NCBI GenBank assembly: GCA_946543465.1
Contig: CAMNLR010000101.1
Coordinates: forward strand, 1 to 11,305
Reading direction: 5' to 3'
DNA length: 11,305 bases
Origin: CAG-791 sp002390025
GTDB taxonomy: Bacteria; Bacillota; Clostridia; Lachnospirales; Lachnospiraceae
The notes beneath the pieces were generated by a model. That model ran no database searches. It worked only from the letters and a program-made list of their open reading frames with translations, and had not been told where the DNA came from. Shown in pieces: positions 1 to 6,647 of the stretch. Made by a program: the position numbers and the translations under genes. Each line of letters begins with the position of its first letter. Position 1 is the stretch's first letter.

Positions 1-13
1 GACCGCTGGTCAT
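1..13 (-). CDS. Possible start of an unidentified gene running off the left edge
   Basis: An ATG at 13-11 on the minus strand is preceded by GAGG with a 7-nt spacer (about 21-24), a good ribosome-binding site. Only four codons (M-T-S-G) are inside the window, so no function can be given. It lies at the end of a leader that starts from a consensus promoter at 187-215, which supports a real gene here. A second ATG at 71-69 opens a frame of 23 codons that also reaches the edge, but it has no Shine-Dalgarno sequence. The SD and ATG of the favoured start sit in a GGTCA/TGACC inverted repeat with a 5-nt loop (8-22), which could mask initiation or be chance. Confidence 0.35.
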
Positions 14-180
14 AAGCTGACCTCAAATATAAAGGAATATATTCAGGGTTGCATTTCTGTCTTGTTCTCATATAAGATTGGAAATGTTTTGCACGTCTCC
101 TGCAGGGCAGGTGTGCAATTTTCAGCTTTGAATCAACCGAATGTCGTTACTCAGAAATACTTGGTATTTCGTGCAGCAAC
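14..180 (-). promoter_or_regulatory. Structured 5' leader of the left-edge gene
   Basis: This stretch lies between the predicted transcription start (about 180) and the probable start codon at 13. It holds two clear hairpins. The first, 146-180, would be the very 5' end of the transcript. Its outer 6-bp stem is GTTGCT/AGTAAC with one G-U pair, and its inner perfect 7-bp stem is GAAATAC/GTATTTC around a CAA loop. The second, 89-118, has an outer stem TTGCAC/GTGCAA and an inner stem CCTG/CAGG with an asymmetric A/AGAC internal loop. I do not recognise a known riboswitch or T-box here; there is no T-box sequence and no terminator U-tract. A regulatory role is an inference from structure alone. 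Confidence 0.4.
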
Positions 181-186
181 TTTGAC

Positions 187-215
187 ATTATATCGCGTTG
201 CCCCTTAGCTGTCAA
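187..215 (-). promoter_or_regulatory. Consensus sigma-A promoter
   Basis: On the minus strand there is a perfect -35 TTGACA (215-210), a 17-nt spacer (209-193) and a perfect -10 TATAAT (192-187). This is full consensus with optimal spacing, so strong constitutive initiation near 180 is expected, driving transcription toward the left edge. It lies 150 bp downstream of the cvpA stop, so the left-edge gene has its own start whether or not the upstream operon reads through. Confidence 0.8.
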
Positions 216-364
216 CAGCTTTTTAAGATTTTTTAGAATTTTTTCATCAAAACCTTTGATATTCTGTTGTTGTTTGTCGCTGTCTCTCAGCGGCGAATAT
301 TATAATAGCACGGGTCTTTTTAAATTGCAAGGAATTTTTTTATTTTTTTTATCTTTTTTTCACC
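216..364. other. Gene-free AT-rich spacer after cvpA
   Basis: With the promoter and leader this completes a 350-bp stretch without a whole gene. On the minus strand it begins with A-rich runs straight after the cvpA stop. It then holds a possible weak extra promoter: TTGCAA, 17 nt, then TATTAT, in the 299-330 area. A short CGCTG/CAGCG hairpin with a 5-nt loop follows at about 279-293. That hairpin has no U-tract after it, so I do not call it a terminator. I see no RNA gene and no convincing ORF. Confidence 0.45.
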
Positions 365-754
365 TCACAAATTGAGCCATATTTTCGCAAGATGGTCCAC
401 TACATATAGTAGCAGGAAGATCTTTGCCCCGCCCGCGACAAAGCCGAGCAGCTCATTCAGGATCCGGATCACCGGAAGATCCGCGAACAGTTTTAGAGAA
501 GAAATGATAATGCGGCACAGGGAATAGAGGAGGCCGATGACAATAAGGAGGGCAATTGCCAGCGCCTGTGTGCTGACCTGCTTATCCATGGTTCCTCTTG
601 CAAGTCTGCTGACGACTATAAGCATTGCAACAGCAAAGATGGAAGCGACCAGGCCCTCCAGCTCCTTGACAAATCCGTTTTTGTAGCCGTTGACTGCTCC
701 GTAGGCCAGCAGCACGACCGATATAATAACAATCAACCAGAAATAGAGATTCAA
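365..754 (-). CDS. CvpA-family small integral membrane protein
   Basis: The protein has about 129 residues and is almost entirely hydrophobic. Four likely membrane segments lie at about 5-22, 33-50, 64-86 and 103-123. The first loop carries the glycine-rich GAVNGYKNGFVKELEG stretch typical of the CvpA/colicin V production family. Family members are inner-membrane proteins of poorly defined function, linked to envelope stress and colicin V export in Enterobacteria. At this length it is shorter than many relatives and has no extra C-terminal domain. Start choice: a GTG at 760 is only 2 nt from the AAGGAG Shine-Dalgarno, too close, whereas a TTG at 754 is 8 nt from it and gives M-N-L-Y-F-W, so I prefer TTG. 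The DUF5711 gene lies just upstream, and their junction is duplicated. Family assignment is fairly secure; its role is unknown. Confidence 0.75.
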   Translation of the reverse strand: MNLYFWLIVIISVVLLAYGAVNGYKNGFVKELEGLVASIFAVAMLIVVSRLARGTMDKQVSTQALAIALLIVIGLLYSLCRIIISSLKLFADLPVIRILNELLGFVAGGAKIFLLLYVVDHLAKIWLNL

Positions 755-832
755 GTCCACTTCTCCTTCCGGGCATCAGTGCAGGCGCACACTGTCCACT
801 TCTCCTTCCGGGCATCAGTGCAGGCGCACACT
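755..832. repeat. 39-bp perfect tandem duplication at the DUF5711/cvpA junction
   Basis: Units 755-793 and 794-832 are identical. A partial third copy, 833-849, matches the first 17 bases with 2 mismatches. On the minus strand each unit carries the last five codons and TGA of the DUF5711 gene plus an AAGGAG ribosome-binding site. Only the unit next to cvpA is placed to serve cvpA. The partial copy indicates that the ancestral sequence already had two near-identical 17-bp stretches 39 bp apart, a natural substrate for slippage or unequal recombination. The coding sequence of neither gene is altered. Confidence 0.95.
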
Positions 833-2428
833 GTCCACTTCGCCATCCGTCACCACGAGAAGGTCGCTGAGTCCGGCTCCGGGAATCATAGCGCGGATGG
901 GCCTCTCGAATTTGCCGTTGAACAGGCAGCGGCCGCTGATGGTAAAGATCTGGCACTCCTTTTCGTTATGGATGTAGATCTTATCGCCCGCAATATCAAT
1001 ATCTGTGTACTGCATGGTAAAGTTGACGCTGCCCGCTTTCTTCCCGCGCTTATTGTAGAGGTCCAGTGTGTACTGGGTATCCCCTTTTGTATTTGTAGAA
1101 AGAATGCCGACAAAGCTGTCTCCGCAGAACACTCCCAGGGTATTGTCGGGCAGTTGGGCATAGGAACTGCCGGACGAGTGCAGAAGCGTGGTCCAGAAGC
1201 AGAAGAGCTGCTTGTCGGAGACACAGACACAGGTGGTATTGTCGATATAGTGCAGATAAGGAATCACCTCATCGATAAAGTCGGAATGCTGGATCAGATG
1301 ATCATTTGCCTTTTGGCCGGCGCTTCCGAAATTGTAAAAGGAAATATTGGTTTTGACGGCGGCATTGGACATGGACACGCTGGAAAGGCAGAGTGTCTGG
1401 CCGTCCGGAGAGACTGCCGCGGCGATCGGATAGCCGTTTTCCGCCATCGTCCGGACCAGATAGGCGATTTCCCTTCCCTCTGCAGTATAGAGCCGGACCC
1501 AGGTGGCTTTGGTGTCATTCATGATGACCGCCACTTCACCGTTCTCGGCAGCAGCAATGCTGTGGATGGGCAGGGTGGTATGGATCGTCCCCATCAGACC
1601 CTGGCTGTTCATGACATAGACATAGTAGCCGCTGCGGTTCGCGATCGCGATCACATCCCCGCTGACGCTGGTGATCGGCTGCTGCATTTCATAGGAGACG
1701 TTCCACAGCGTGTTTCCCCGCTGGTCGACACAGACAGCGCCGCTGTTGCCGTATTGGACTACATTTCCGCCCAGATTCTCATAGGACGCGCTGTCCTCCG
1801 AAGCGATGGCGGAAATACGGATGAGCTCCGCGCGTGTATAGCCGCGCCGCATCCAGAGGATCACCGCCGTTACCAGCAGGGCCATCACGAGCACAACAAG
1901 TATGATCGTGCGGCGGTATCTTCTCTTTTTGTGGCGCAGGATCTTGTCTCTGTAGGTGGCGGCTTTGGAGCGGTCCGCTTTCTGAGTGATCTCAGGTACA
2001 GATATATCCGCCTGCTCCCGTGCTCCGGGAAAACTATGCGCCTGCTGCGAACCGGATCCGGGCGCAGAGGCGGCAGGCAGCCGGCCGGAATGTTCTGTCA
2101 TCCCGGAAGTGCCCTGCATATCCCCGGCATCCTGCCCGGACGGCGTGTCATTCGCCGCATCGGTTTCCGATGCTGCCGTATCTTCAGAAGAAGTCCCGGC
2201 ACCGTTGCCGGAAATCTCCTCAGCGGGCTCTGCCGCCTCGCCGGACCTGTCTGCATCCACCTTGCCGGAATCGGCTTCAGGTCCCATATCGGATTCCTCT
2301 TGCGGCATAGAAAAAGCGGAGCCGGTTCCGTCCTGGTCAAGGGCGGAACGCTCCGTATCGGTATCCCGTAATTGTGTATTCAATTTGGAAGAATCGTTTT
2401 TTTCCGTATCAGGAGAAAAATCAGTCAT
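815..2428 (-). CDS. DUF5711 family membrane-anchored beta-propeller-like protein
   Basis: The protein has 537 residues from this start and three parts. Residues 1 to about 155 are a low-complexity, acidic Ser/Ala/Gly/Glu-rich tail, probably disordered and cytoplasmic. A strongly basic patch (KILRHKKRRYRR) then precedes one transmembrane helix at about 175-193 (ILVVLVMALLVTAVILW), which predicts the N-terminus inside. The remaining roughly 340 residues form repeated beta-strand blades with WD/PQQ-like phrasing such as VCVDQRGNTLWNVSYE and AAAVSPDGQTLCLSS, as in DUF5711 proteins of Lachnospiraceae. The function is unknown; an envelope or cell-surface role is inferred. Start: the ATG at 2428 has GAGG 5 nt upstream. 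An ATG five codons earlier (2443) has only a weak AGGG 11 nt away but remains possible. The gene follows galM by about 60-70 bp and precedes cvpA. The acidic tail seems long for the family, from memory. Confidence 0.75.
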   Translation of the reverse strand: MTDFSPDTEKNDSSKLNTQLRDTDTERSALDQDGTGSAFSMPQEESDMGPEADSGKVDADRSGEAAEPAEEISGNGAGTSSEDTAASETDAANDTPSGQDAGDMQGTSGMTEHSGRLPAASAPGSGSQQAHSFPGAREQADISVPEITQKADRSKAATYRDKILRHKKRRYRRTIILVVLVMALLVTAVILWMRRGYTRAELIRISAIASEDSASYENLGGNVVQYGNSGAVCVDQRGNTLWNVSYEMQQPITSVSGDVIAIANRSGYYVYVMNSQGLMGTIHTTLPIHSIAAAENGEVAVIMNDTKATWVRLYTAEGREIAYLVRTMAENGYPIAAAVSPDGQTLCLSSVSMSNAAVKTNISFYNFGSAGQKANDHLIQHSDFIDEVIPYLHYIDNTTCVCVSDKQLFCFWTTLLHSSGSSYAQLPDNTLGVFCGDSFVGILSTNTKGDTQYTLDLYNKRGKKAGSVNFTMQYTDIDIAGDKIYIHNEKECQIFTISGRCLFNGKFERPIRAMIPGAGLSDLLVVTDGEVDSVRLH

Positions 2429-2499
2429 TTTATCCTCTTCCATAGATCAGTTTTCCCTAAATAAGGGTCGTTGTTGAGACCGGGTACAGCATTGCGTCT

Positions 2500-3540
2500 T
2501 TATTTCACGACAGAGAAAGTGAAGATCGTAGTGGTGCGCAGCTCTGTGTCTCCGCCGAAGATCGCTTTTCTGAAATTGTCATGGTGCACATTGTCCGGGA
2601 AGAACTGTGTCTCCAGGCAGAAAGCGCTGCGCTTTCCGTAATGAGCGCCCTTCTTGCCGTTTTGGACATCTGTGAAGTTGGCTGTGTACAGCTGGACGCC
2701 GGGCAGGTCGGTCGACACAATCATGACGCGGCCGCTGGCGGGATCTGCCGCGCAGGCAGCGGGAAGCATGGTGCCGTCGCCGGTGTAACCGTCAATTACA
2801 AAATTGTGATCATATCCGCCCGCGAGGACCATCTGGGGCTCACTGCTGTCGATCTCAAGGCCGAAGGCTTTGGCAGACAGAAAGTCAAGAGCAGTCCCCT
2901 GTACGGGAAGAATCTCTCCCGAAGGGATCTGTCCCTCCGCAAGAGGCGTGTAGGCGGAGGCGTACAGACGCAGTGTCTGGTCAAGAATACTGCCGGAGGC
3001 ATCTCCCGCCAGGTTGAAATAGGAATGATTGGTCGGATTGAGATAGGTCGGCCGGGTAGATGTGACAAAATACTCTACGCCCACACCGTCAGGAAGCAGG
3101 CGGTATGTAACCTCAAACCGGCGGTCTCCGGGAAGTCCGTCCGACAGATCCGCGCGCTCCTGGGCAAAAGTGATAAAATCCTCTCCCTGCGCGGCAACAT
3201 CCCACATTGTCACAAATGACTGTTTGTCGGAATGAAGGTTATTGCGCCCCTCATTGACCGTCATATGATATTCGATCCCGTCGATCACGACGCTGGCATC
3301 TTTTGTCCTGTTGGCGACCGGCGCAACGATTGCTCCCAGGCAGTTCGGGTTGTCCAGATATTCCTCACCCGAATCAAAGCCCAGAACAACATCCGCCCTG
3401 CTGCCGTTTTTGTCAGGAACATAAAGGCGCACCAGAAGGGCGCCCAGGTCTGATACACATACAGTGACTTTGTCGTTTTCCAGGGTATAGAGCGAAATCT
3501 CTCTTCCGTCAGGCATGTTTCCGAAATGATCTTTTTTCAA
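2500..3540 (-). CDS. galM: Aldose 1-epimerase (galactose mutarotase)
   Basis: This enzyme interconverts the alpha and beta anomers of galactose and other aldoses, feeding the Leloir pathway in the cytoplasm. The protein has 346 residues, the usual family length. Conserved active-site positions are visible: His103 in NNLHSDK, His172 in NPTNHSYFNLAG, Asp244 in GGYDHNFVIDG and the catalytic base Glu310 in CLETQFFPDN. They correspond closely to the E. coli GalM residues. The open frame extends upstream to 3687, but that part overlaps the recR gene and looks nothing like an epimerase. A TTG at 3540 has AAGGAG 5 nt upstream and yields M-K-K-D-H-F-G-N-M-P-D-G, a normal family start. It lies 58 bp after recR. 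No galactose genes are nearby, so it may act as a stand-alone housekeeping copy, or its specificity may be broader than galactose. Confidence 0.92.
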   Translation of the reverse strand: MKKDHFGNMPDGREISLYTLENDKVTVCVSDLGALLVRLYVPDKNGSRADVVLGFDSGEEYLDNPNCLGAIVAPVANRTKDASVVIDGIEYHMTVNEGRNNLHSDKQSFVTMWDVAAQGEDFITFAQERADLSDGLPGDRRFEVTYRLLPDGVGVEYFVTSTRPTYLNPTNHSYFNLAGDASGSILDQTLRLYASAYTPLAEGQIPSGEILPVQGTALDFLSAKAFGLEIDSSEPQMVLAGGYDHNFVIDGYTGDGTMLPAACAADPASGRVMIVSTDLPGVQLYTANFTDVQNGKKGAHYGKRSAFCLETQFFPDNVHHDNFRKAIFGGDTELRTTTIFTFSVVK

Positions 3541-3598
3541 CTTTGCTCCTTTCGGCCGTTTTTCACTACCATAAAAGTCTCGTTCCGATACGATCAGG

Positions 3599-4198
3599 TT
3601 ACAGTTCTGTCCTGCCCTCCAGAGCGCGGAGAAGGGTGACCTCATCAATATTCTCGAGATCGCCGCCGACCGGAACACCGCTGGCAATGCGGGTGACCTT
3701 GATCCCGGCAGGTTTGATCAGCTTGCTGATATACATGGCCGTGGTCTCTCCCTCGAGGCTGGAATTGGTGGCGATGATAACTTCCTTCACCTCTTCGTCG
3801 CGCAGCCTTTCCATGAGTTCCTTCAGACGGATATCTCCGGGGCCGACGCCGAGCATGGGGGAAATCGCCCCGTGCAGCACATGATAGAGTCCCTTAAAAC
3901 GACCTGTCCGCTCGTAAGCCGCCAGGTCGCGGGGATTCTCAACAACCATGATTGTACTTTTGTCACGCGCAGGATTTTTGCAGATCGGGCAGATCTCCTC
4001 ATCGGTGAGATTCTGACAGACCTTGCAGAAAGTTACATGAGCCTTTGCATCGCGGATCGTGTCCGCCAGGCGGTTTACGCGCGCAGGGGACATCCCTATG
4101 ATATGAAAAGCCAGACGCTGCGCTGATTTATTGCCGATGCCGGGCAGCGCAGCGAGCTCGTCGATCAGCTTATTAATGTAGCCGGAATATAAATCCAC
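3599..4198 (-). CDS. recR: Recombination mediator protein RecR
   Basis: RecR acts with RecO (and RecF) to load RecA onto SSB-coated single-stranded DNA during gap repair. The protein has 199 residues, the standard length. An N-terminal helix-hairpin-helix reads LAALPGIGNKSAQRLAFHI (about 16-34). A four-cysteine zinc site follows (C58, C61, C70, C73), then a TOPRIM domain starting at STIMVVENPRD (81-91) with GVGPGDIRL, and the C-terminal GVPVGGDLENIDEVTLLRAL motif. The frame runs open to 4276, inside ybaB, but family comparison and a GAGG 8 nt upstream point to the GTG at 4198 (V-D-L-Y-S-G-Y-I-N-K-L). Only 10 bp separate it from the ybaB stop, so the two are probably co-transcribed and translationally linked. 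Confidence 0.96.
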   Translation of the reverse strand: MDLYSGYINKLIDELAALPGIGNKSAQRLAFHIIGMSPARVNRLADTIRDAKAHVTFCKVCQNLTDEEICPICKNPARDKSTIMVVENPRDLAAYERTGRFKGLYHVLHGAISPMLGVGPGDIRLKELMERLRDEEVKEVIIATNSSLEGETTAMYISKLIKPAGIKVTRIASGVPVGGDLENIDEVTLLRALEGRTEL

Positions 4199-4208
4199 TT
4201 TACTAACC

Positions 4209-4535
4209 TCAGAAGCCCAGGCCCATGCCGCCCATGAGCTTGCCGCTCTCCTCTGTGATCTGTCCGAGAACATCATTGACGGCCACGATGATCATATCCT
4301 GCAGGGTCTCGACGTCATCGGGATCCACCGCGTCGGGATCGATGGTGATGGTTTTCATCTCGTGCGCGCCCGTCATGACAACTTCGACAGCACCGCCGCC
4401 TGCGGTCGCCTTGAATTCCTTCTCATCGAGGGCTTTCTTGTTCTCTTCCATCTGGCGCTGCATACGCTGTGCATGCTTCATCAGATTATTCATGTTTCCG
4501 GGCATTCCGCCTGCAAATCCACCTCTTCTGGCCAT
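4209..4535 (-). CDS. YbaB/EbfC family nucleoid-associated protein
   Basis: This is a small DNA-binding protein of the YbaB/EbfC family, which forms dimers shaped like tweezers and associates with the nucleoid. It has 108 residues, normal for the family. It starts with a Gly/Met-rich segment (ARRGGFAGGMPGNMNNLMK). A helix, QRMQRQMEENKKALDEKEF, follows, then the family core AGGGAVEVVMTGAHEMKTITIDPDAVDPDDVETLQDMI spread over about 46-83, and a Gly/Met-rich tail. GGAGG lies 7 nt before the ATG. It sits between dnaX and recR as in most Firmicutes. The 119-bp gap to dnaX is AT-rich and holds no clear terminator. A separate promoter there is possible but I cannot name one. Confidence 0.95.
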   Translation of the reverse strand: MARRGGFAGGMPGNMNNLMKHAQRMQRQMEENKKALDEKEFKATAGGGAVEVVMTGAHEMKTITIDPDAVDPDDVETLQDMIIVAVNDVLGQITEESGKLMGGMGLGF

Positions 4536-4654
4536 TTTTTATCCTCCATTCGAAAATTGTTTTTCACTAAATCAGCTTTACAATCAATTATCTCTACTAT
4601 TATTTATATTTATCTTTACTGCTGATCTTACTGTTTTACAGAGATACTCTGTGC

Positions 4655-6391
4655 CTACAGATCTTCCGTCTCGACAGACATCCGGATCGCTCCGGGTTCG
4701 ACGAGCGAGAGCAAATCGACATAATTGTCTGTTATCCGTCCGCCTCTGTCAAGTACCCGGTATTCGATTTCGATCGCTTTCCCGACCTGGCTCTGCAGAT
4801 ACTGCTGCAGCTCCCGCCGGTCATTATCAACGCGGGCAGTAGACTCTCCGTTGTCGTCTTTGCGCTGGTACATATATGGATTGCCGTATTCTTTTTCAAA
4901 AATAATGAGCAGCTGCCCGTGGTCCCCAAGACTGAGACGGGCATTGCGGAGCGCGAGGCGTCTGGACCCGCGGGGCGCCTCGGAGGCATATTTTGACCAG
5001 TTGGCCACAATCTCCTTGATTTCCCCGGGAAGGGCAGGCGGAAGTTCCTGGGCTACTGCGGGAGCCTTTTCCGTGCTTGCGGCCGATGAAGCTGCTCCGC
5101 CGCCTGTCCCCCTGCCCGGTGCAGCACCGGCAGCGCTGCCTGCGGCCGAAGCCGTGAATCCCGTTCCGGCGCCGGCGGCCATGGCCTCGATCGCCATCTC
5201 ATTGTTATAGAGCTGGGTCTCCATCTCGCGGATGCGGTTTTTGATCTTGTCAAGGAGCATGGGCTCACCGTCTCCGGCGCCGTCATCCATAGCAGAGCGG
5301 CAAGCCCGGATGATCGTCATTTCGGTCAGGATGCGGCGGTTGGGCGAGTAGCGGATCAGATCCGGCAGCGCCGAAAAGACCTTGATGCAGCGCATGATCT
5401 CTTCCATATCCGACATACGGGCCTGATCAATCATGAGACGCAGGTTGTCCGCGGAAATATCCAGCGACCTCGCTGTCTCCTCGGAAGCCTTGAGCAGCAT
5501 GAGGTTGCGGAGATACCAGGTGAAATCCGTGACAAACTGCATGAGTTCCCTGCCCTGCAGCAGGATGTCATCGAGGACTTTGAGGGCGTCTGCCGCCTCT
5601 CCGTCATGGATGCTGAGGTAGAGGTCCCCGAACACCCGGGTATCCACCGCGCCCAGAATTTCCAGAGTGCGCTCATAGGTCAGTGTGCCGCCGCCGTAAT
5701 TGAAGGCGTTGCACTGGTCCAGAAGGCTCAGGCCGTCACGCATGGAACCGTCGGCCGCACCCGCGATGTAGCGGAAAGCCTTGTCCTCGACCTCAAGCCC
5801 TTCCATCTGCGCCACTTCCCTGAGGCGCCCTTCGATCACCTCCGTTGAGAGCCTGCCGAAATCATATCTCTGGCAGCGGGACAGGATCGTGACAGGGAGC
5901 TTGTTGGGCTCCGTCGTGGCAAGGATGAAGATCACGTAGGACGGCGGCTCCTCCAATGTTTTGAGCAAGGCATTGAAGGCCGCATTGGACAGCATATGGA
6001 CCTCGTCGATGATGAACACGCGGAAACGCCCCTGGGTCGGGGAATACTCCACCTGATCGACAATGGAGCGGATGTCGTCGACACTGTTGTTGGACGCCGC
6101 ATCCAGCTCGGTCACGTTGAGATTGGCCTCCGCCTGGATGGCGCGGCAGGTCGGACACTCCCCGCAGGGATTGCCGTCGTGCTGGTTCTCACAGTTCGCC
6201 GCGCGCGCAAAAATACGGGCGATCGTCGTCTTGCCCGTCCCGCGCGTTCCGCAGAACAGGTAACTGTGTCCGATTCTCCCGGAGATGATCTGGTTTTTGA
6301 GTGTGCGCACGATCGCGTCGCGCCCGCGTACATCATCAAAGTCATTGGGGCGGTATTTGCGGTACAGCGCCAGGTATTTCTCATCCGGCAT
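4655..6391 (-). CDS. dnaX: DNA polymerase III subunit gamma/tau
   Basis: This is the clamp-loader ATPase that loads the sliding beta clamp and bridges polymerase and helicase at the fork. The protein has 578 residues. The AAA+ domain shows Walker A GTRGTGKT (48-55), the zinc-binding cysteines C67, C76, C79 and C82, Walker B VFIIDEVH (125-132), sensor 1 LATTEPNK, and the arginine-finger SRC motif (171-173). Domain III spans about 185-370. A charged helix (380-402), an Ala/Gly-rich linker (about 403-450) and a C-terminal tau-like domain follow. The frame is open to 6451, but family starts read MxxxYxALYRKYRP, which selects the ATG at 6391, preceded by GAGG about 9 nt away. I see no A6G-type slippery site, so a programmed short gamma form is not evident. 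It lies downstream of the pfkA terminator and leads dnaX-ybaB-recR. Confidence 0.97.
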   Translation of the reverse strand: MPDEKYLALYRKYRPNDFDDVRGRDAIVRTLKNQIISGRIGHSYLFCGTRGTGKTTIARIFARAANCENQHDGNPCGECPTCRAIQAEANLNVTELDAASNNSVDDIRSIVDQVEYSPTQGRFRVFIIDEVHMLSNAAFNALLKTLEEPPSYVIFILATTEPNKLPVTILSRCQRYDFGRLSTEVIEGRLREVAQMEGLEVEDKAFRYIAGAADGSMRDGLSLLDQCNAFNYGGGTLTYERTLEILGAVDTRVFGDLYLSIHDGEAADALKVLDDILLQGRELMQFVTDFTWYLRNLMLLKASEETARSLDISADNLRLMIDQARMSDMEEIMRCIKVFSALPDLIRYSPNRRILTEMTIIRACRSAMDDGAGDGEPMLLDKIKNRIREMETQLYNNEMAIEAMAAGAGTGFTASAAGSAAGAAPGRGTGGGAASSAASTEKAPAVAQELPPALPGEIKEIVANWSKYASEAPRGSRRLALRNARLSLGDHGQLLIIFEKEYGNPYMYQRKDDNGESTARVDNDRRELQQYLQSQVGKAIEIEYRVLDRGGRITDNYVDLLSLVEPGAIRMSVETEDL

Positions 6392-6486
6392 AGGGCTGCC
6401 TCTTTTTGTATTGTGTGCAAATGGCTGCAGCTGAATGTGGTTTTCAGCCAATCAAAAAAGCACTTTAATGAAAAATGGTTAAAAAA

Positions 6487-6516
6487 CAGGGTGCGCCGCA
6501 GCAGCGGCACACCCTG
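6487..6516 (-). terminator. Rho-independent terminator after pfkA
   Basis: On the minus strand a 13-bp GC-rich stem (CAGGGTGTGCCGC / GCGGCGCACCCTG, one G-U pair) closes a 4-nt TGCT loop and is followed directly by TTTTTT. It lies 131 bp past the pfkA stop and 95 bp before the dnaX start. It should end the pfkA transcript and separate it from dnaX. Confidence 0.93.
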
Positions 6517-6543
6517 CCTGTATTTAGTATTTTACCTGTTTTT

Positions 6544-6596
6544 CAGCGAACGTCAACCGGACAGAACAGTCACCTGATAATCTCTGCCGGTTGCTG
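6544..6596 (-). other. Hairpin-forming element in the pfkA 3' untranslated region
   Basis: The pfkA 3' region (6517-6647) is long for a simple trailer. It contains an imperfect stem: CAGC/GCTG at the base, then AACCGG/CCGGTT, then CAGA/TCTG with one bulged base, around an inner loop of about 17 nt. I checked it for the bacterial SRP RNA, which often lies just upstream of dnaX in Firmicutes. The conserved GGAAG-type apical motif is absent. Whether it is a small RNA, a stability element or chance cannot be told. Confidence 0.3.
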
Positions 6597-6647
6597 ATTG
6601 CACCCTGAGCCCTTGCAGCTCGCAGCTTTTGACTGTTTTTACCGGGA

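Noticed and set aside
582..956. A minus-strand frame with three M-P-G-R-R-S-G repeats that looked like a repeat peptide
   Set aside because: The repeated peptide is only the 39-bp (13-codon) tandem duplication read in the wrong frame. It overlaps the ends of two real genes.
779..2371. A 530-codon open frame on the plus strand antisense to the DUF5711 gene
   Set aside because: Its product shows no family features and is Arg/Gly/His-rich in the way of antisense frames in GC-rich sequence. The minus-strand gene has the membrane helix, propeller-like repeats and a fitting ribosome-binding site.
4623..4657. A CAGAG/CTCTG hairpin just after the dnaX stop as a terminator
   Set aside because: The stem is only 5 bp and is followed by TAAAACAG rather than a U-tract.
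4725..5210. Pro/Ala-rich and other frames on the plus strand across dnaX
   Set aside because: They are antisense shadows of dnaX, with low-complexity composition set by its Ala/Gly linker and no recognisable domain.
4655..6391. A possible programmed frameshift in dnaX producing a short gamma subunit
   Set aside because: No A6G or similar slippery heptamer was seen near the linker. The only A-run checked is a GAAAAAGAA stretch encoding F-E-K-E-Y near the C-terminus.
6517..6647. An SRP (4.5S/scRNA) gene upstream of dnaX
   Set aside because: The conserved apical GGAAG/AGCA motif and the long rod-like pairing are absent on both strands.
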